Shown here: positions 18,489 to 27,057 of the stretch, one piece after another
How the letters are laid out: each line of letters opens with the position of its first letter
Numbering within the stretch: position 1 is the stretch's first letter
NCBI RefSeq assembly: GCF_001544795.2
Contig: NZ_FCOI02000010.1
Coordinates: 124,001-188,000, forward strand
Source of the DNA: Caballeronia temeraria
Lineage (GTDB): Bacteria; Pseudomonadota; Gammaproteobacteria; Burkholderiales; Burkholderiaceae
DNA: 64,000 nucleotides
Direction: 5' to 3'
Made by a program: the position numbers and the translations under genes
Notes under the pieces: generated by a model
Seen by the model: the letters and a program-made list of their open reading frames with translations, nothing else
Databases searched by the model: none
Told to the model about the DNA's origin: nothing

Positions 18489-19769
18489 ATGGCTCACGGC
18501 CCTCGATCGCCTTCCATCGAACATTCCCGCCGCTTTTCCGGCTGCGCGCGCACCGTCACGCTTTTGTGCGCCGGCCTGTGTGCGAGCGCAGCGGCTGACG
18601 CGACGGTCGCTGTTGTGCAGCCCGCGCGCGAAGCCGCCGCTTCTCAGCCGCTCGAACTGACGCTCCTCTATACCGACGACGACGCGAAAACACTGACCGT
18701 CGATGTCCCGAAGCAACTGATCGTGAACCTCACCAACGGCGATCTGCCGCCCGCGCCGCTCACGCTCGAACGCGATCCGAACGTGCCGGACCGTCTGCGT
18801 CTCGCGCCGGGCCAATATCGACGAGTGCGCTTTTCCGCGCCGTGGCCCGATTCCGCGCGCGGCACGGTGAAAATCGATCCGGTCGGCTTCGATGCTTCGC
18901 CGATGCTCGTCACGATCAATCGCAGCGACACGCAGACTCAGGTTGCCGCCGCCGAAAAGCGCGAAGCGCAAGCCACGACGCCCGGACAACTCGCCAGCGC
19001 GACGGCTGCCGCGAACGCCGTCTCCACGCCGGCGTCCAGCACCGACACGCTGCTTTCCGGCCGCTTCTCGACGTTCGAGCCGATCTATTTCGCCGACGGC
19101 AAGAACGGCGACAACCTGGCGAAATTCCAGTTCAGCTTCAAATACCGCCTGCATCTGCCCGACGATCCGCGTTCGCGCGGCTTTCTGGACAATCTCTACT
19201 TCGGCTACACGCAGACGGCGATCTGGAATCTGTCCGCCGAATCCGTGCCGTTTCGCGACATCAGCTTTCAGCCGCAACTGTTCTACTACGTGGAGGACAC
19301 CGGCTGGAAGAGCGCGCTCTTCACGCGCATGGGCGTGGCGGCGGGCATCGGGCACGAATCGAATGGCAAGAGCGGCGACGAATCGCGCGCGATCAACATC
19401 GCGTTCGTGCGTCCGACGTGGGATTTCGGCGATCTGAACAGCAATCACCTGACGCTTTCGCCGAAGTTCTACTACTACCTGTCGAGGGCCGGCAACGAGG
19501 ACATCGCGGATTATCGCGGCTATGTCGATTTTCTCGTGAAGTACGGCAGTCCCGACGGCTGGCAGCTCGCGACGACACTGCGCAAAGGCACGAAGCACTG
19601 GTACGGCAGCGTGGAATCGCAACTGACGTATCCGCTCGCGAAGCTGATCGGCAGCGCGTGGGGCGGGTATCTCTTCCTGAGCTACTTCAACGGATACGGT
19701 GAGGACATCCTCGATTACAACCAGCGACATCACTGGATCGCCCGGATAGGCTACAGTATCGCCCGTTGA
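18489..19769 (+). CDS. pldA: outer-membrane phospholipase A (PldA-like)
   Basis: A 426-residue protein with a signal peptide (about 1-38, ending ASAAADA). Residues 39-175 form a region not present in E. coli OMPLA, and the C-terminal 240 residues form the beta-barrel phospholipase domain. The active-site signature is GHESNG with H289 and S291, and a later Asn in SRAINIAF completes the H-S-N triad of the family. Such enzymes hydrolyse phospholipids that reach the outer leaflet. It lies about 100 bases after the Nramp gene and may have its own promoter. Confidence 0.85.
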   Translation: MAHGPRSPSIEHSRRFSGCARTVTLLCAGLCASAAADATVAVVQPAREAAASQPLELTLLYTDDDAKTLTVDVPKQLIVNLTNGDLPPAPLTLERDPNVPDRLRLAPGQYRRVRFSAPWPDSARGTVKIDPVGFDASPMLVTINRSDTQTQVAAAEKREAQATTPGQLASATAAANAVSTPASSTDTLLSGRFSTFEPIYFADGKNGDNLAKFQFSFKYRLHLPDDPRSRGFLDNLYFGYTQTAIWNLSAESVPFRDISFQPQLFYYVEDTGWKSALFTRMGVAAGIGHESNGKSGDESRAINIAFVRPTWDFGDLNSNHLTLSPKFYYYLSRAGNEDIADYRGYVDFLVKYGSPDGWQLATTLRKGTKHWYGSVESQLTYPLAKLIGSAWGGYLFLSYFNGYGEDILDYNQRHHWIARIGYSIAR

Positions 19770-19840
19770 GTTTTTTTACGATTTTGAACGCCGCGTTGCC
19801 GCCCTTTTTGTTCGGCGCCGATGCGGCCACGAGTTAGCCC

Positions 19841-20044
19841 ATGTCTTCGAATCTTCACGGTCTGCCCGATAGTCCCTGCATCGGCGTGTGCTCCACGCTC
19901 TTCGACGAAGTCTGCAAAGGCTGCGGCCGTACGGCCGGCGAGGTGTCCAACTGGGTGTTCCTCAACGACGAGGAAAAACGCGCGATCTGGGAGCGCATCA
20001 CGCGCGAAGGAACGGCGATGCGGTTTCGCAACGACCGGCTCTGA
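19841..20044 (+). CDS. DUF1289 domain protein
   Basis: A 67-residue protein with the four-cysteine DUF1289 pattern CIGVC-x7-CKGC (residues 13-28), probably a small metal-binding knuckle, followed by an acidic-basic helix (LNDEEKRAIWERI). The family is widespread in proteobacteria and its function is unknown. The gene ends 13 bases before a bidirectional terminator shared with the convergent ABC-F gene. Confidence 0.85.
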   Translation: MSSNLHGLPDSPCIGVCSTLFDEVCKGCGRTAGEVSNWVFLNDEEKRAIWERITREGTAMRFRNDRL

Positions 20045-20057
20045 CCAGCAATACAAA

Positions 20058-20092
20058 AACGGCCCGCTCTTTCGAGACGGGCCGTTCTTTTG
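20058..20092. terminator. bidirectional intrinsic terminator
   Basis: Arms AACGGCCCG (20058-20066) and CGGGCCGTT (20078-20086) pair perfectly, with T-rich sequence after the plus-strand arm and A-rich sequence before it. It serves both the DUF1289 gene and the ABC-F gene. Confidence 0.85.
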
Positions 20093-20113
20093 CAGCATGT
20101 GCGAGGCGGCAGA

Positions 20114-21706
20114 TTACTGAATGCCCTGGCTCGACAGGAAATCCTCGTAATTCCCGCCGAAGTCACGCAGCGTGCCATCGGTCTTCACTTCAATGATGCG
20201 ATTCGCCAGCCCGCTCACGAATTCGCGGTCGTGCGACACGAAGATCAGCGTGCCTTCGAACTTCTCCAGCGCGATCTGCAGCGATTCGATCGACTCCATG
20301 TCCATGTGGTTCGTCGGCTCGTCCATCAGCAGCACGTTGTGGCGGCCGAGCATCAGCTTGCCCCAGATCATGCGGCCCTTCTCGCCGCCCGACAGCACCT
20401 TCACGTTCTTCTTGATGTCGTCCGCGTTGAACAGCAGACGGCCGAGCGTGCCGCGCATCATCTGCTCGTCGTCGCCTTCCTTGCGGTATTGGTCGATCCA
20501 CTCGGTCAGCGTCTCGTCCTTCGGAAACTCTTCGTACGTGTCCTGCGGCATGTAACCGACGTTCGCGTTCTCCGCCCACTTCACCGTGCCGTGATCCAGC
20601 TCCAGCGCGCCCTTGAGCGACTTGAGCAGCGTCGTCTTGCCCGCGCCGTTCTCGCCGATGATCGCGATACGCTCGCCCGGCTGAACCGACAGGCTGAAGT
20701 TCTGGAAGATCGTCCGGTCGTACTTCTTCGTGATGTCTTCCGCGACCACCGCGATGTTGTGCAGCTTCTTTTCGTACTCGAAGCGGATAAACGGGTTCTG
20801 ACGCGACGACGGCTTGAATTCCTCGATCTTGATCTTGTCGATCATCTTCAGGCGGCTCGTTGCCTGACGCGCCTTCGACTTGTTCGCCGAGAAGCGGCGC
20901 ACGAAGTCCTGCAGATCCGCCACGCGTTCCTTCGCCTTCTGGTTCGCGGCCTGCTGACGCTCGCGCGCCTGCGTCGACGCCAGCATGTAGTCGTCGTAAT
21001 TGCCCGGCCAGACCTTCAGCGTGCCGTAGTCCATGTCCGCCATGTGCGTGCAGACCTGGTTCAGGAAGTGACGATCGTGGGAGATGATGATCATCGTCGA
21101 GTTGTACTGGTTGAGCACGTCTTCCAGCCAACGGATCGAGTTGATGTCGAGGTTGTTGGTCGGTTCGTCGAGCAGCAGGACGTCCGGCTTCGAGAACAGC
21201 GCCTGGGCGAGCAGCACGCGCAGCTTCCAGCCGGGCGCCACGTTGCTCATCGGACCGTTGTGATCGTTGATGTCGATGCCGATGCCCAGCAGCAACTCGC
21301 CTGCGCGGGCTTCGGCCGTGTAGCCGTCGTATTCGGCGAACTTGGCTTCGAGGTCGGCGGCGCGCATGTAGTCGTCGTCGGTCGCGTCCGGGTTCGCGTA
21401 GATCGCGTCGCGCTCGGTCATCGCGGCCCACATTTCGGTGTGGCCCATCATGACGACGTCGAGCACACGCATGTCTTCGTACGCGAACTGATCCTGACGC
21501 AGCTTGCCGAGACGGATGTTCGGCTCGAGCATGACGTTGCCGGAGCTCGGCTCCAGATCGCCGCCGAGGATCTTCATGAAAGTCGACTTGCCGCAGCCGT
21601 TCGCGCCGATCAAGCCATAGCGGTTGCCTTCGCCGAACTTGACCGAGATGTTCTCGAAGAGGGGCTTGGGCCCGAATTGCATGGTGATATTGGCGGTAGA
21701 CAGCAC
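20114..21706 (-). CDS. ybiT: ABC-F translation factor, YbiT type
   Basis: A 530-residue soluble protein with two ABC ATPase domains and no membrane segment. Domain 1 has Walker [10 protein letters not shown] and [12 protein letters not shown]; domain 2 has [18 protein letters not shown] and [11 protein letters not shown]. The linker between them (about residues 245-310) is the helical P-site tRNA interaction motif, rich in Gln, Ala and Lys. The length and the start [16 protein letters not shown] match E. coli YbiT closely. ABC-F proteins act on the ribosome and not in transport. The start codon is GTG. Confidence 0.9.
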   Translation of the reverse strand: MLSTANITMQFGPKPLFENISVKFGEGNRYGLIGANGCGKSTFMKILGGDLEPSSGNVMLEPNIRLGKLRQDQFAYEDMRVLDVVMMGHTEMWAAMTERDAIYANPDATDDDYMRAADLEAKFAEYDGYTAEARAGELLLGIGIDINDHNGPMSNVAPGWKLRVLLAQALFSKPDVLLLDEPTNNLDINSIRWLEDVLNQYNSTMIIISHDRHFLNQVCTHMADMDYGTLKVWPGNYDDYMLASTQARERQQAANQKAKERVADLQDFVRRFSANKSKARQATSRLKMIDKIKIEEFKPSSRQNPFIRFEYEKKLHNIAVVAEDITKKYDRTIFQNFSLSVQPGERIAIIGENGAGKTTLLKSLKGALELDHGTVKWAENANVGYMPQDTYEEFPKDETLTEWIDQYRKEGDDEQMMRGTLGRLLFNADDIKKNVKVLSGGEKGRMIWGKLMLGRHNVLLMDEPTNHMDMESIESLQIALEKFEGTLIFVSHDREFVSGLANRIIEVKTDGTLRDFGGNYEDFLSSQGIQ

Positions 21707-21833
21707 GGCGCGTCCTTTTGAATGGGGTACGACGAAAAACCTAAGATTTTAGCAGCTTTTGGCAGGGTTTTGCCCTCGCTGGGCCCTTTGCGCGCTTCTC
21801 ACTCCGGCGCAATTTGGTGCCGCATCATGAAAA

Positions 21834-21863
21834 ACGGGGCGCGGCGATGAAGCCACACCCCGT
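21834..21863 (-). terminator. terminator of the alaA-hom-thrC operon
   Basis: On the minus strand ACGGGGT (21857-21863) pairs with GCCCCGT (21834-21840) and is followed by TTTTTC. It lies about 45 bases after the thrC stop. Confidence 0.7.
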
Positions 21864-21905
21864 GCGTAAAGCGCCGAGCCGCCCGCGGCGGCCGCGCCGC
21901 TCGCG

Positions 21906-23351
21906 TTACGTGCGCTCGGCGATAAACGCCTTCACCACGCCTGCATCGGCAGAGACGATATCGAACCTTTGTGGCAGTTTTTCAAGCCCCACGAACGCCG
22001 ACGGCCGCTCCGGCTCGCGATTGAGCGCCTCGCGGATCGTCTCGCCGAACTTGATCGGCTGCGCGGTTTCCAGAACGATCATCGGCACGCCGGGCTTCAG
22101 ATTTTCGCGCGCGACCTTCACGCCGTCGGCGGTGTGCGTGTCGATCATCGTGTGATAGCGCTCGAACACGTCGCGGATGGTCTTCACGCGGTCGTCGTGA
22201 TCGCTCTTGCCCGACACGAACCCGAACTCCTTCACGCGCGCGAAGTCGCCGCTCGCGGCGAGGTCGAAGCCGCCCTTCTCTTCGACGTCGCGGAACAGTT
22301 GCAGCACGCGCGCCGGATCGCGGCCGAGCAGGTCGTACACGAAGCGCTCGAAATTCGACGCCTTCGAAATATCCATGCTCGGGCTGGTCGTGTGATACGT
22401 CTCCGCCGCGCCGCGCACGCGATACACGCCCGTCTTGAAGAACTCGTCGAGCACGTCGTTCTCGTTGGTCGCGACGACGAGCTGATCGATCGGCAAGCCC
22501 ATCATGCGCGCGATATGTCCCGCGCACACGTTGCCGAAGTTGCCCGAGGGCACCGTGAACGACACGCGTTCGTCGTTGCTCTTCGTCGCGGCGAAATAGC
22601 CCTTGAAGTAGTACACGACTTGCGCGACGACGCGCGCCCAGTTGATCGAATTGACCGTGCCGATCTTGTGCTTCGCCTTGTACGCGTGATCGTTCGAGAC
22701 GGCCTTGACGATGTCCTGGCAGTTGTCGAAGTTGCCCTCGACCGCCAGATTGAAGATGTTCGGATCTTGCAGCGAGAACATCTGCGCGGTCTGGAACGCG
22801 CTCATCTTCTTGTGCGGCGAAAGCATGAACACGCGCACGCCGGTCTTGCCGCGCATCGCGTATTCGGCGGCGCTGCCGGTGTCGCCCGAGGTCGCGCCGA
22901 GAATGTTCAGCGTCTCGCCGTGCTTCTCCAGCGCGTACTCGAACAGATTGCCGAGCAGTTGCATCGCCATGTCCTTGAAGGCGAGCGTCGGACCGTTCGA
23001 CAGTTCCAGCAGCGAGATCGTCGTGCCGTTTTCCTCGCCGAGCGTCTTCAAAGGCGTGATCTGCACCGCGCTCTCTTCGTGGCGCACGTTGCTGTACACC
23101 TGCGCCGTGTAGGTCTTGCGCGTGAGCGAGCGCAGGTCCTCGGCGGGAATGTCGTCGCTGAACTTCGACAGCACTTCGAACGCCAGGTCCGCGTACGACA
23201 GCGTGCGCCAGTGCGCGAGTTCATCGGCGCTGACTTTTGGATATTCCGCCGGCAGATAGAGGCCGCCGTCTTTGGCGAGGCCGCCCAGCAGGATATCGGA
23301 GAACGTGTGGCGCTCGTTCGTGCCGGCGCCGCGCGTCGAAATGTAGTTCAT
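21906..23351 (-). CDS. thrC: threonine synthase
   Basis: A 481-residue PLP enzyme that converts O-phosphohomoserine to threonine. The N-terminus YISTRGAG and the PLP lysine K126 in PTLAFKDMAMQ are typical of the longer class-II threonine synthases, as are GATSGDTGSAA and VPSGNFGN. It starts 9 bases after hom, so both are translated from one operon mRNA. Confidence 0.96.
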   Translation of the reverse strand: MNYISTRGAGTNERHTFSDILLGGLAKDGGLYLPAEYPKVSADELAHWRTLSYADLAFEVLSKFSDDIPAEDLRSLTRKTYTAQVYSNVRHEESAVQITPLKTLGEENGTTISLLELSNGPTLAFKDMAMQLLGNLFEYALEKHGETLNILGATSGDTGSAAEYAMRGKTGVRVFMLSPHKKMSAFQTAQMFSLQDPNIFNLAVEGNFDNCQDIVKAVSNDHAYKAKHKIGTVNSINWARVVAQVVYYFKGYFAATKSNDERVSFTVPSGNFGNVCAGHIARMMGLPIDQLVVATNENDVLDEFFKTGVYRVRGAAETYHTTSPSMDISKASNFERFVYDLLGRDPARVLQLFRDVEEKGGFDLAASGDFARVKEFGFVSGKSDHDDRVKTIRDVFERYHTMIDTHTADGVKVARENLKPGVPMIVLETAQPIKFGETIREALNREPERPSAFVGLEKLPQRFDIVSADAGVVKAFIAERT

Positions 23352-23360
23352 CGTGCGTCC

Positions 23361-24683
23361 TTAGTTGAGCGCTTCCATGCGCAGCTTCGTCACCTTCGAG
23401 ACGACCGTGGACAGCGCCTCGATCTGCCCGATCGCCGCGTTCACGTTCTTTTCCAGCGTCTCGTGCGTGATGAGGATGATGTCCGTCTCGCCCTTGTTCG
23501 CGCCGTCGACTTCTTCCGATTCCTTCTGCAGCAAGGCGTCGATGGAAATGCCCTTGTCCGCGAGAATGCGCGTGATGTTCGCGAGCACGCCCGTCACGTC
23601 CGCGACGCGCAGACGCAGGTAGTAGCCGCTCGTCACTTCGTCGATCGGCAAAATGGGCGTGTTCGAGAGACTGTCCGGCTGGAACGCCAGATGCGGTACG
23701 CGGTGTTCCGGATCGGCCGTATGTAGGCGCGTCACGTCGACGAGATCCGCGACCACGGCCGAAGCCGTGGGCTCCGCGCCCGCGCCCTTGCCGTAGTACA
23801 GCGTGGTGCCGACCGCGTCGCCGTGCACGACGACCGCGTTCATCGCGCCTTCCACGTTCGCGAGCAGGCGCTTGGCGGGAATCAGCGTCGGATGCGTGCG
23901 CAACTCGATGCCCTTCTCCGACCGCCGCGCGATACCGAGCAGCTTGATGCGATAACCCAAGTCTTCCGCGTAACGAATGTCGATCGCGGCAAGCTTGCTG
24001 ATGCCTTCCACATACGCGCGATCGAACTGCACCGGCACGCCGAACGCGATCGCGCTCATGATCGTGACCTTGTGCGCCGCGTCGACGCCTTCGATGTCGA
24101 AGGTCGGATCGGCTTCGGCGTAACCGAGCTCCTGCGCGGCTTTCAGCGCGGTCGCGAAGTCGAGCCCGCGGTCGCGCATCTCCGAGAGAATGTAGTTCGT
24201 CGTGCCGTTGATGATGCCCGCGATGTACTCGATGCGGTTCGCCGTCAGCCCTTCGCGCAGCGCCTTGATGATGGGGATGCCGCCCGCCACCGCCGCTTCG
24301 AACGCGACCATCACGCCCTTCGCGCGCGCGGCCTCGAAAATCTCCGTGCCGTGGACCGCGAGCAGCGCCTTGTTGGCCGTCACGACATGCTTGCCGTTCG
24401 CGATCGCGCGCAGCACCAGCTCGCGCGCGAAACCCGTGCCGCCGATCATTTCGCACACGATGTCGATGGAAGGATCGTCGACGACCGCGTTGAAGTCGCC
24501 CGTCAGCGCGATGCCTGCCTGCTTCGCGGCTTCGGCCTTCGCCGGCGTGCGCACCGCGACGCGCGCGATTTCGATGCCGCGTCCCGCACGTCGTTTGATT
24601 TCTTCCTGGTTACGGCGCAGCACCGTGAAGGTGCCGCTGCCCACCGTGCCGAAGCCCAAAAGTCCTACTTTGATCGGTTCCAT
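23361..24683 (-). CDS. hom: homoserine dehydrogenase
   Basis: A 440-residue enzyme reducing aspartate semialdehyde to homoserine. The nucleotide-binding motif GFGTVG is at residues 10-15; the catalytic domain includes GIINGTTNYIL and EADPTFDIEG. A C-terminal ACT domain (about 350-430, SGYYLRLRVADVTGVLA) implies feedback inhibition by threonine. It lies between alaA and thrC, 25 and 9 bases from its neighbours. There is no aspartokinase domain, unlike ThrA of enterobacteria. Confidence 0.95.
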   Translation of the reverse strand: MEPIKVGLLGFGTVGSGTFTVLRRNQEEIKRRAGRGIEIARVAVRTPAKAEAAKQAGIALTGDFNAVVDDPSIDIVCEMIGGTGFARELVLRAIANGKHVVTANKALLAVHGTEIFEAARAKGVMVAFEAAVAGGIPIIKALREGLTANRIEYIAGIINGTTNYILSEMRDRGLDFATALKAAQELGYAEADPTFDIEGVDAAHKVTIMSAIAFGVPVQFDRAYVEGISKLAAIDIRYAEDLGYRIKLLGIARRSEKGIELRTHPTLIPAKRLLANVEGAMNAVVVHGDAVGTTLYYGKGAGAEPTASAVVADLVDVTRLHTADPEHRVPHLAFQPDSLSNTPILPIDEVTSGYYLRLRVADVTGVLANITRILADKGISIDALLQKESEEVDGANKGETDIILITHETLEKNVNAAIGQIEALSTVVSKVTKLRMEALN

Positions 24684-24708
24684 GCAGCGCGAGTCTTTAA
24701 AAGAGAGA

Positions 24709-25947
24709 TTAAGCGGAATGCCGTTTTCGATAGCCGTCGAGGAAGCGCGCGATGCGATTGATCGAATCCGCGAGATCGTCGACGTTCGGCAGGAAAACCA
24801 CGCGGAAGTGATCCGGCGTCGGCCAGTTGAAGCCCGTGCCCTGCACGAGCAGCACGCGCTCTTCGAGCAGCAGGTCGGTGATGAACTGCTGGTCGTCCTG
24901 GATCGGGTACATCTTCGGATCGAGCTTCGGGAACATGTACAGCGCGGCTTGCGGCTTCACGCAGGTCACGCCCGGAATCGCCGTGAGCATGTCGTACGCG
25001 AGCTCGCGCTGCTTGAAGAGACGCCCGCCCGGCAAGATCAGGTCGTTGATGCTCTGATAGCCGCCGAGCGCCGTTTGGATTGCGTACTGGCCGGGCACGT
25101 TCGGGCACAGGCGCATCGACGCGAGAATGCCGAGACCTTCGAGATAATCCTTCGCGCGGCGGCGGTTCTCTTCGATCAGCCCGGAAATCGCCATCCAGCC
25201 CGCGCGATAACCGCACGAGCGGTAACTTTTCGAGAGACTGTTGAACGTAACCGTGATGACGTCTTCGGACAGGGCGGCCATTGCCGTATGCGTCTGGCCG
25301 TCGTAGACGATCTTGTCGTAGACCTCGTCGGCGAAAATGATCAGGCCGTGCTCGCGCGCGATCGCGATCAGTTCGCGCAGCAGGTCGTCAGAGTACAGCG
25401 CGCCGGTCGGATTGTTCGGGTTGATGACGACGAGCGCCTTGGTATTCGGCGTGATCTTCGCGCGGATGTCGTCGAGATCGGGCATCCAGCCGTTGCTCTC
25501 GTCGCACATGTAGTGGCGCGGCGTGCCCGACGACAGGCTCACCGCAGCCGTCCAGAGCGGATAGTCCGGCGCCGGCAGCAGCACTTCGTCGCCGTCGTTC
25601 AGGAGCGCCTGCATCGCCATGACGATCAGCTCGGACGCCCCGTTGCCGATGTAGATATCGTCCAGTTCGACGCCCGTCACGCCCTTTTGCTGCGTGTAAT
25701 GCATGATCGCCTTGCGCGCAGCGAACACACCCTTCGAATCCGAATAGCCCGACGAACCCGGCAGGTTGCGGATCATGTCCTGAATGATCTCGTCCGGCGC
25801 TTCGAAGCCGAACGGGGCCAGATTGCCGATATTCAGCTTGATGATGCGATGCCCTTCCTCTTCGAGGCGCTTCGCGTGTTCGAGCACGGGCCCGCGAATG
25901 TCGTAACAGACGTTTTGCAGCTTGTTGGATTTGAGAATCGGTTTCAC
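24709..25947 (-). CDS. alaA: alanine/branched-chain aminotransferase (AlaA type)
   Basis: A 412-residue fold-type I aminotransferase. GTG 25947 is chosen because it gives the conserved start KPILKSNKLQNVCYDIRG; the upstream part of the frame is unlike the family. The PLP lysine is K240 in FNSLSKSYRSCGYRAGW, and NPNNPTGA and ADEVYD are intact. It resembles E. coli AlaA (pyruvate-glutamate transaminase). Its place as the first gene before hom and thrC is common in beta-proteobacteria and suggests coordination of amino-acid synthesis. Confidence 0.88.
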   Translation of the reverse strand: MKPILKSNKLQNVCYDIRGPVLEHAKRLEEEGHRIIKLNIGNLAPFGFEAPDEIIQDMIRNLPGSSGYSDSKGVFAARKAIMHYTQQKGVTGVELDDIYIGNGASELIVMAMQALLNDGDEVLLPAPDYPLWTAAVSLSSGTPRHYMCDESNGWMPDLDDIRAKITPNTKALVVINPNNPTGALYSDDLLRELIAIAREHGLIIFADEVYDKIVYDGQTHTAMAALSEDVITVTFNSLSKSYRSCGYRAGWMAISGLIEENRRRAKDYLEGLGILASMRLCPNVPGQYAIQTALGGYQSINDLILPGGRLFKQRELAYDMLTAIPGVTCVKPQAALYMFPKLDPKMYPIQDDQQFITDLLLEERVLLVQGTGFNWPTPDHFRVVFLPNVDDLADSINRIARFLDGYRKRHSA

Positions 25948-26260
25948 GACTGGCGCTCTGTGTCTGGTGTGAATGCGGACTGGTTTCCGGATGTCGGTCA
26001 GGTGCGGCTCGGTTTTGCAGACAGCCAGCCTGGCGCGCGGAAAGCGTACGGGCGTGGTGCGAAAAACCAAAGGGTGAAGCGGCTCGCCCGGACGGCTCGC
26101 ACTTTCCCGAGCACCGAACGATGCATTTTAGACGCCGCGCCAGGTAAGGCACGGGCGATGCGGACCGGATTGCGTGCCGGCGGCGGCTTGTGGCGGCACG
26201 CAAGCGCAACGGGCGGCGCACGAGCGAGCCCGGCAGCCGAAAAGTTATAATTTACTGATT
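25948..26260. other. divergent intergenic region upstream of alaA
   Basis: No gene is seen in this stretch. It holds the control region for alaA-hom-thrC on one side and, at 26246-26251, a consensus TATAAT for rightward transcription on the other. No -35 box matches well for the latter. I see no leader-peptide attenuator with runs of threonine or isoleucine codons. Confidence 0.5.
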
Positions 26261-26371
26261 ATGGCCCAGTTCCGCAATGCACCAATCGAATGCGCCGAAA
26301 GGGGCGCAAACGGCGTTGCACCTGCGCCTGACGGACCTTTTCCACTATTCCTTGCCGGATCATTGTTTTGA
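26261..26371 (+). CDS. possible 36-residue leader ORF, nearly leaderless
   Basis: ATG 26261 opens a 36-codon frame (MAQFRNAPIECAERG...) ending in TGA at 26369-26371. That stop overlaps the TTG start of the Mth938-fold gene by four bases. A TATAAT at 26246-26251 would place transcription start at about 26258, so the mRNA could begin almost at this ATG. There is no ribosome site and no recognisable domain, so it may equally be chance. If real, it could couple translation of the next gene. Confidence 0.3.
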   Translation: MAQFRNAPIECAERGANGVAPAPDGPFPLFLAGSLF

Positions 26372-26754
26372 AACTGCACCAGGATTCCAATAGCGCGCTC
26401 AACACCATCACGAGCTACGGAGACGGATTCGTGGCGATCAATCTCCAAAGGCACGAAAGCAGCGTGATCGTCATGCCCGAGACGCCGGTTGCGGCGTGGC
26501 CGGTGTCGTCGTTCGAGGCGCTCACGCCGGAGCATTTCGACGCGCTCGTCGAGGCGGCGCCAGAAGTCGTCATTTTCGGCAGCGGATCGCGGCTGCGTTT
26601 TCCGCATCCGCGCCTCACGGCGCAACTGGCGAAGCACCGTATCGGCGTCGAGACGATGGATTTCGGCGCGGCCTGCCGCACGTACAACATATTGATGTCC
26701 GAAGGCCGGCGGGTCGCCGCCGCGCTCTTGATCGAAGAGCCGGCGAAGCGCTAA
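26368..26754 (+). CDS. Mth938-fold (DUF498) protein
   Basis: A 128-residue protein of the Mth938-like family, related to mammalian NDUFAF3. Conserved features include ITSYGDGFVAIN, VVIFGSGSRLRFP and FGAACRTYNIL. The start appears to be TTG 26368, giving LKLHQDSNSALNTI; there is no nearby ATG or GTG in frame. Function is uncertain: homologues are linked to respiratory-complex assembly in mitochondria. It stands alone between alaA and arnT. Confidence 0.82.
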   Translation: MKLHQDSNSALNTITSYGDGFVAINLQRHESSVIVMPETPVAAWPVSSFEALTPEHFDALVEAAPEVVIFGSGSRLRFPHPRLTAQLAKHRIGVETMDFGAACRTYNILMSEGRRVAAALLIEEPAKR

Positions 26755-26834
26755 GGAAACACTAAGGAAGCGCTGGCAGACTCCTGCCGCCCGTCCGATA
26801 AAGGCGCGAGCCGGCGTCTGGCGCGGGATCAAAT

Positions 26835-26866
26835 TTGACGGGAGGCAGCCGGGCGTGCGCTACACT
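26835..26866 (+). promoter_or_regulatory. candidate arnT promoter
   Basis: TTGACG at 26835-26840 and TACACT at 26861-26866 are good boxes but 20 bases apart, longer than ideal. A leader hairpin (GCATCC at 26875-26880, GGATGC at 26890-26895) follows. No clear PmrA or PhoP box was found. Confidence 0.35.
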
Positions 26867-27057
26867 CCCGCCCGGCATCCGTCTTTACAGGATGCGGGGC
26901 GCGGCGCGAACGCATCGATCGGGTGATCGCCGGGAGGGATTCGCGGCGCTCATCGGCCCGAACGTGCATGCAGAAGCTGCAGTCTCGCCCAGCACGTATC
27001 CGCCACCCAATTCGTTTCACTAGCGCCGCACATCGCGGCATCGGACAGGTCGACTTC

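Noticed and set aside
20090..21721. 543-codon plus-strand open frame over the ABC-F gene
   Set aside because: Composition is typical of an antisense shadow, and the ABC-F protein has complete Walker and signature motifs.
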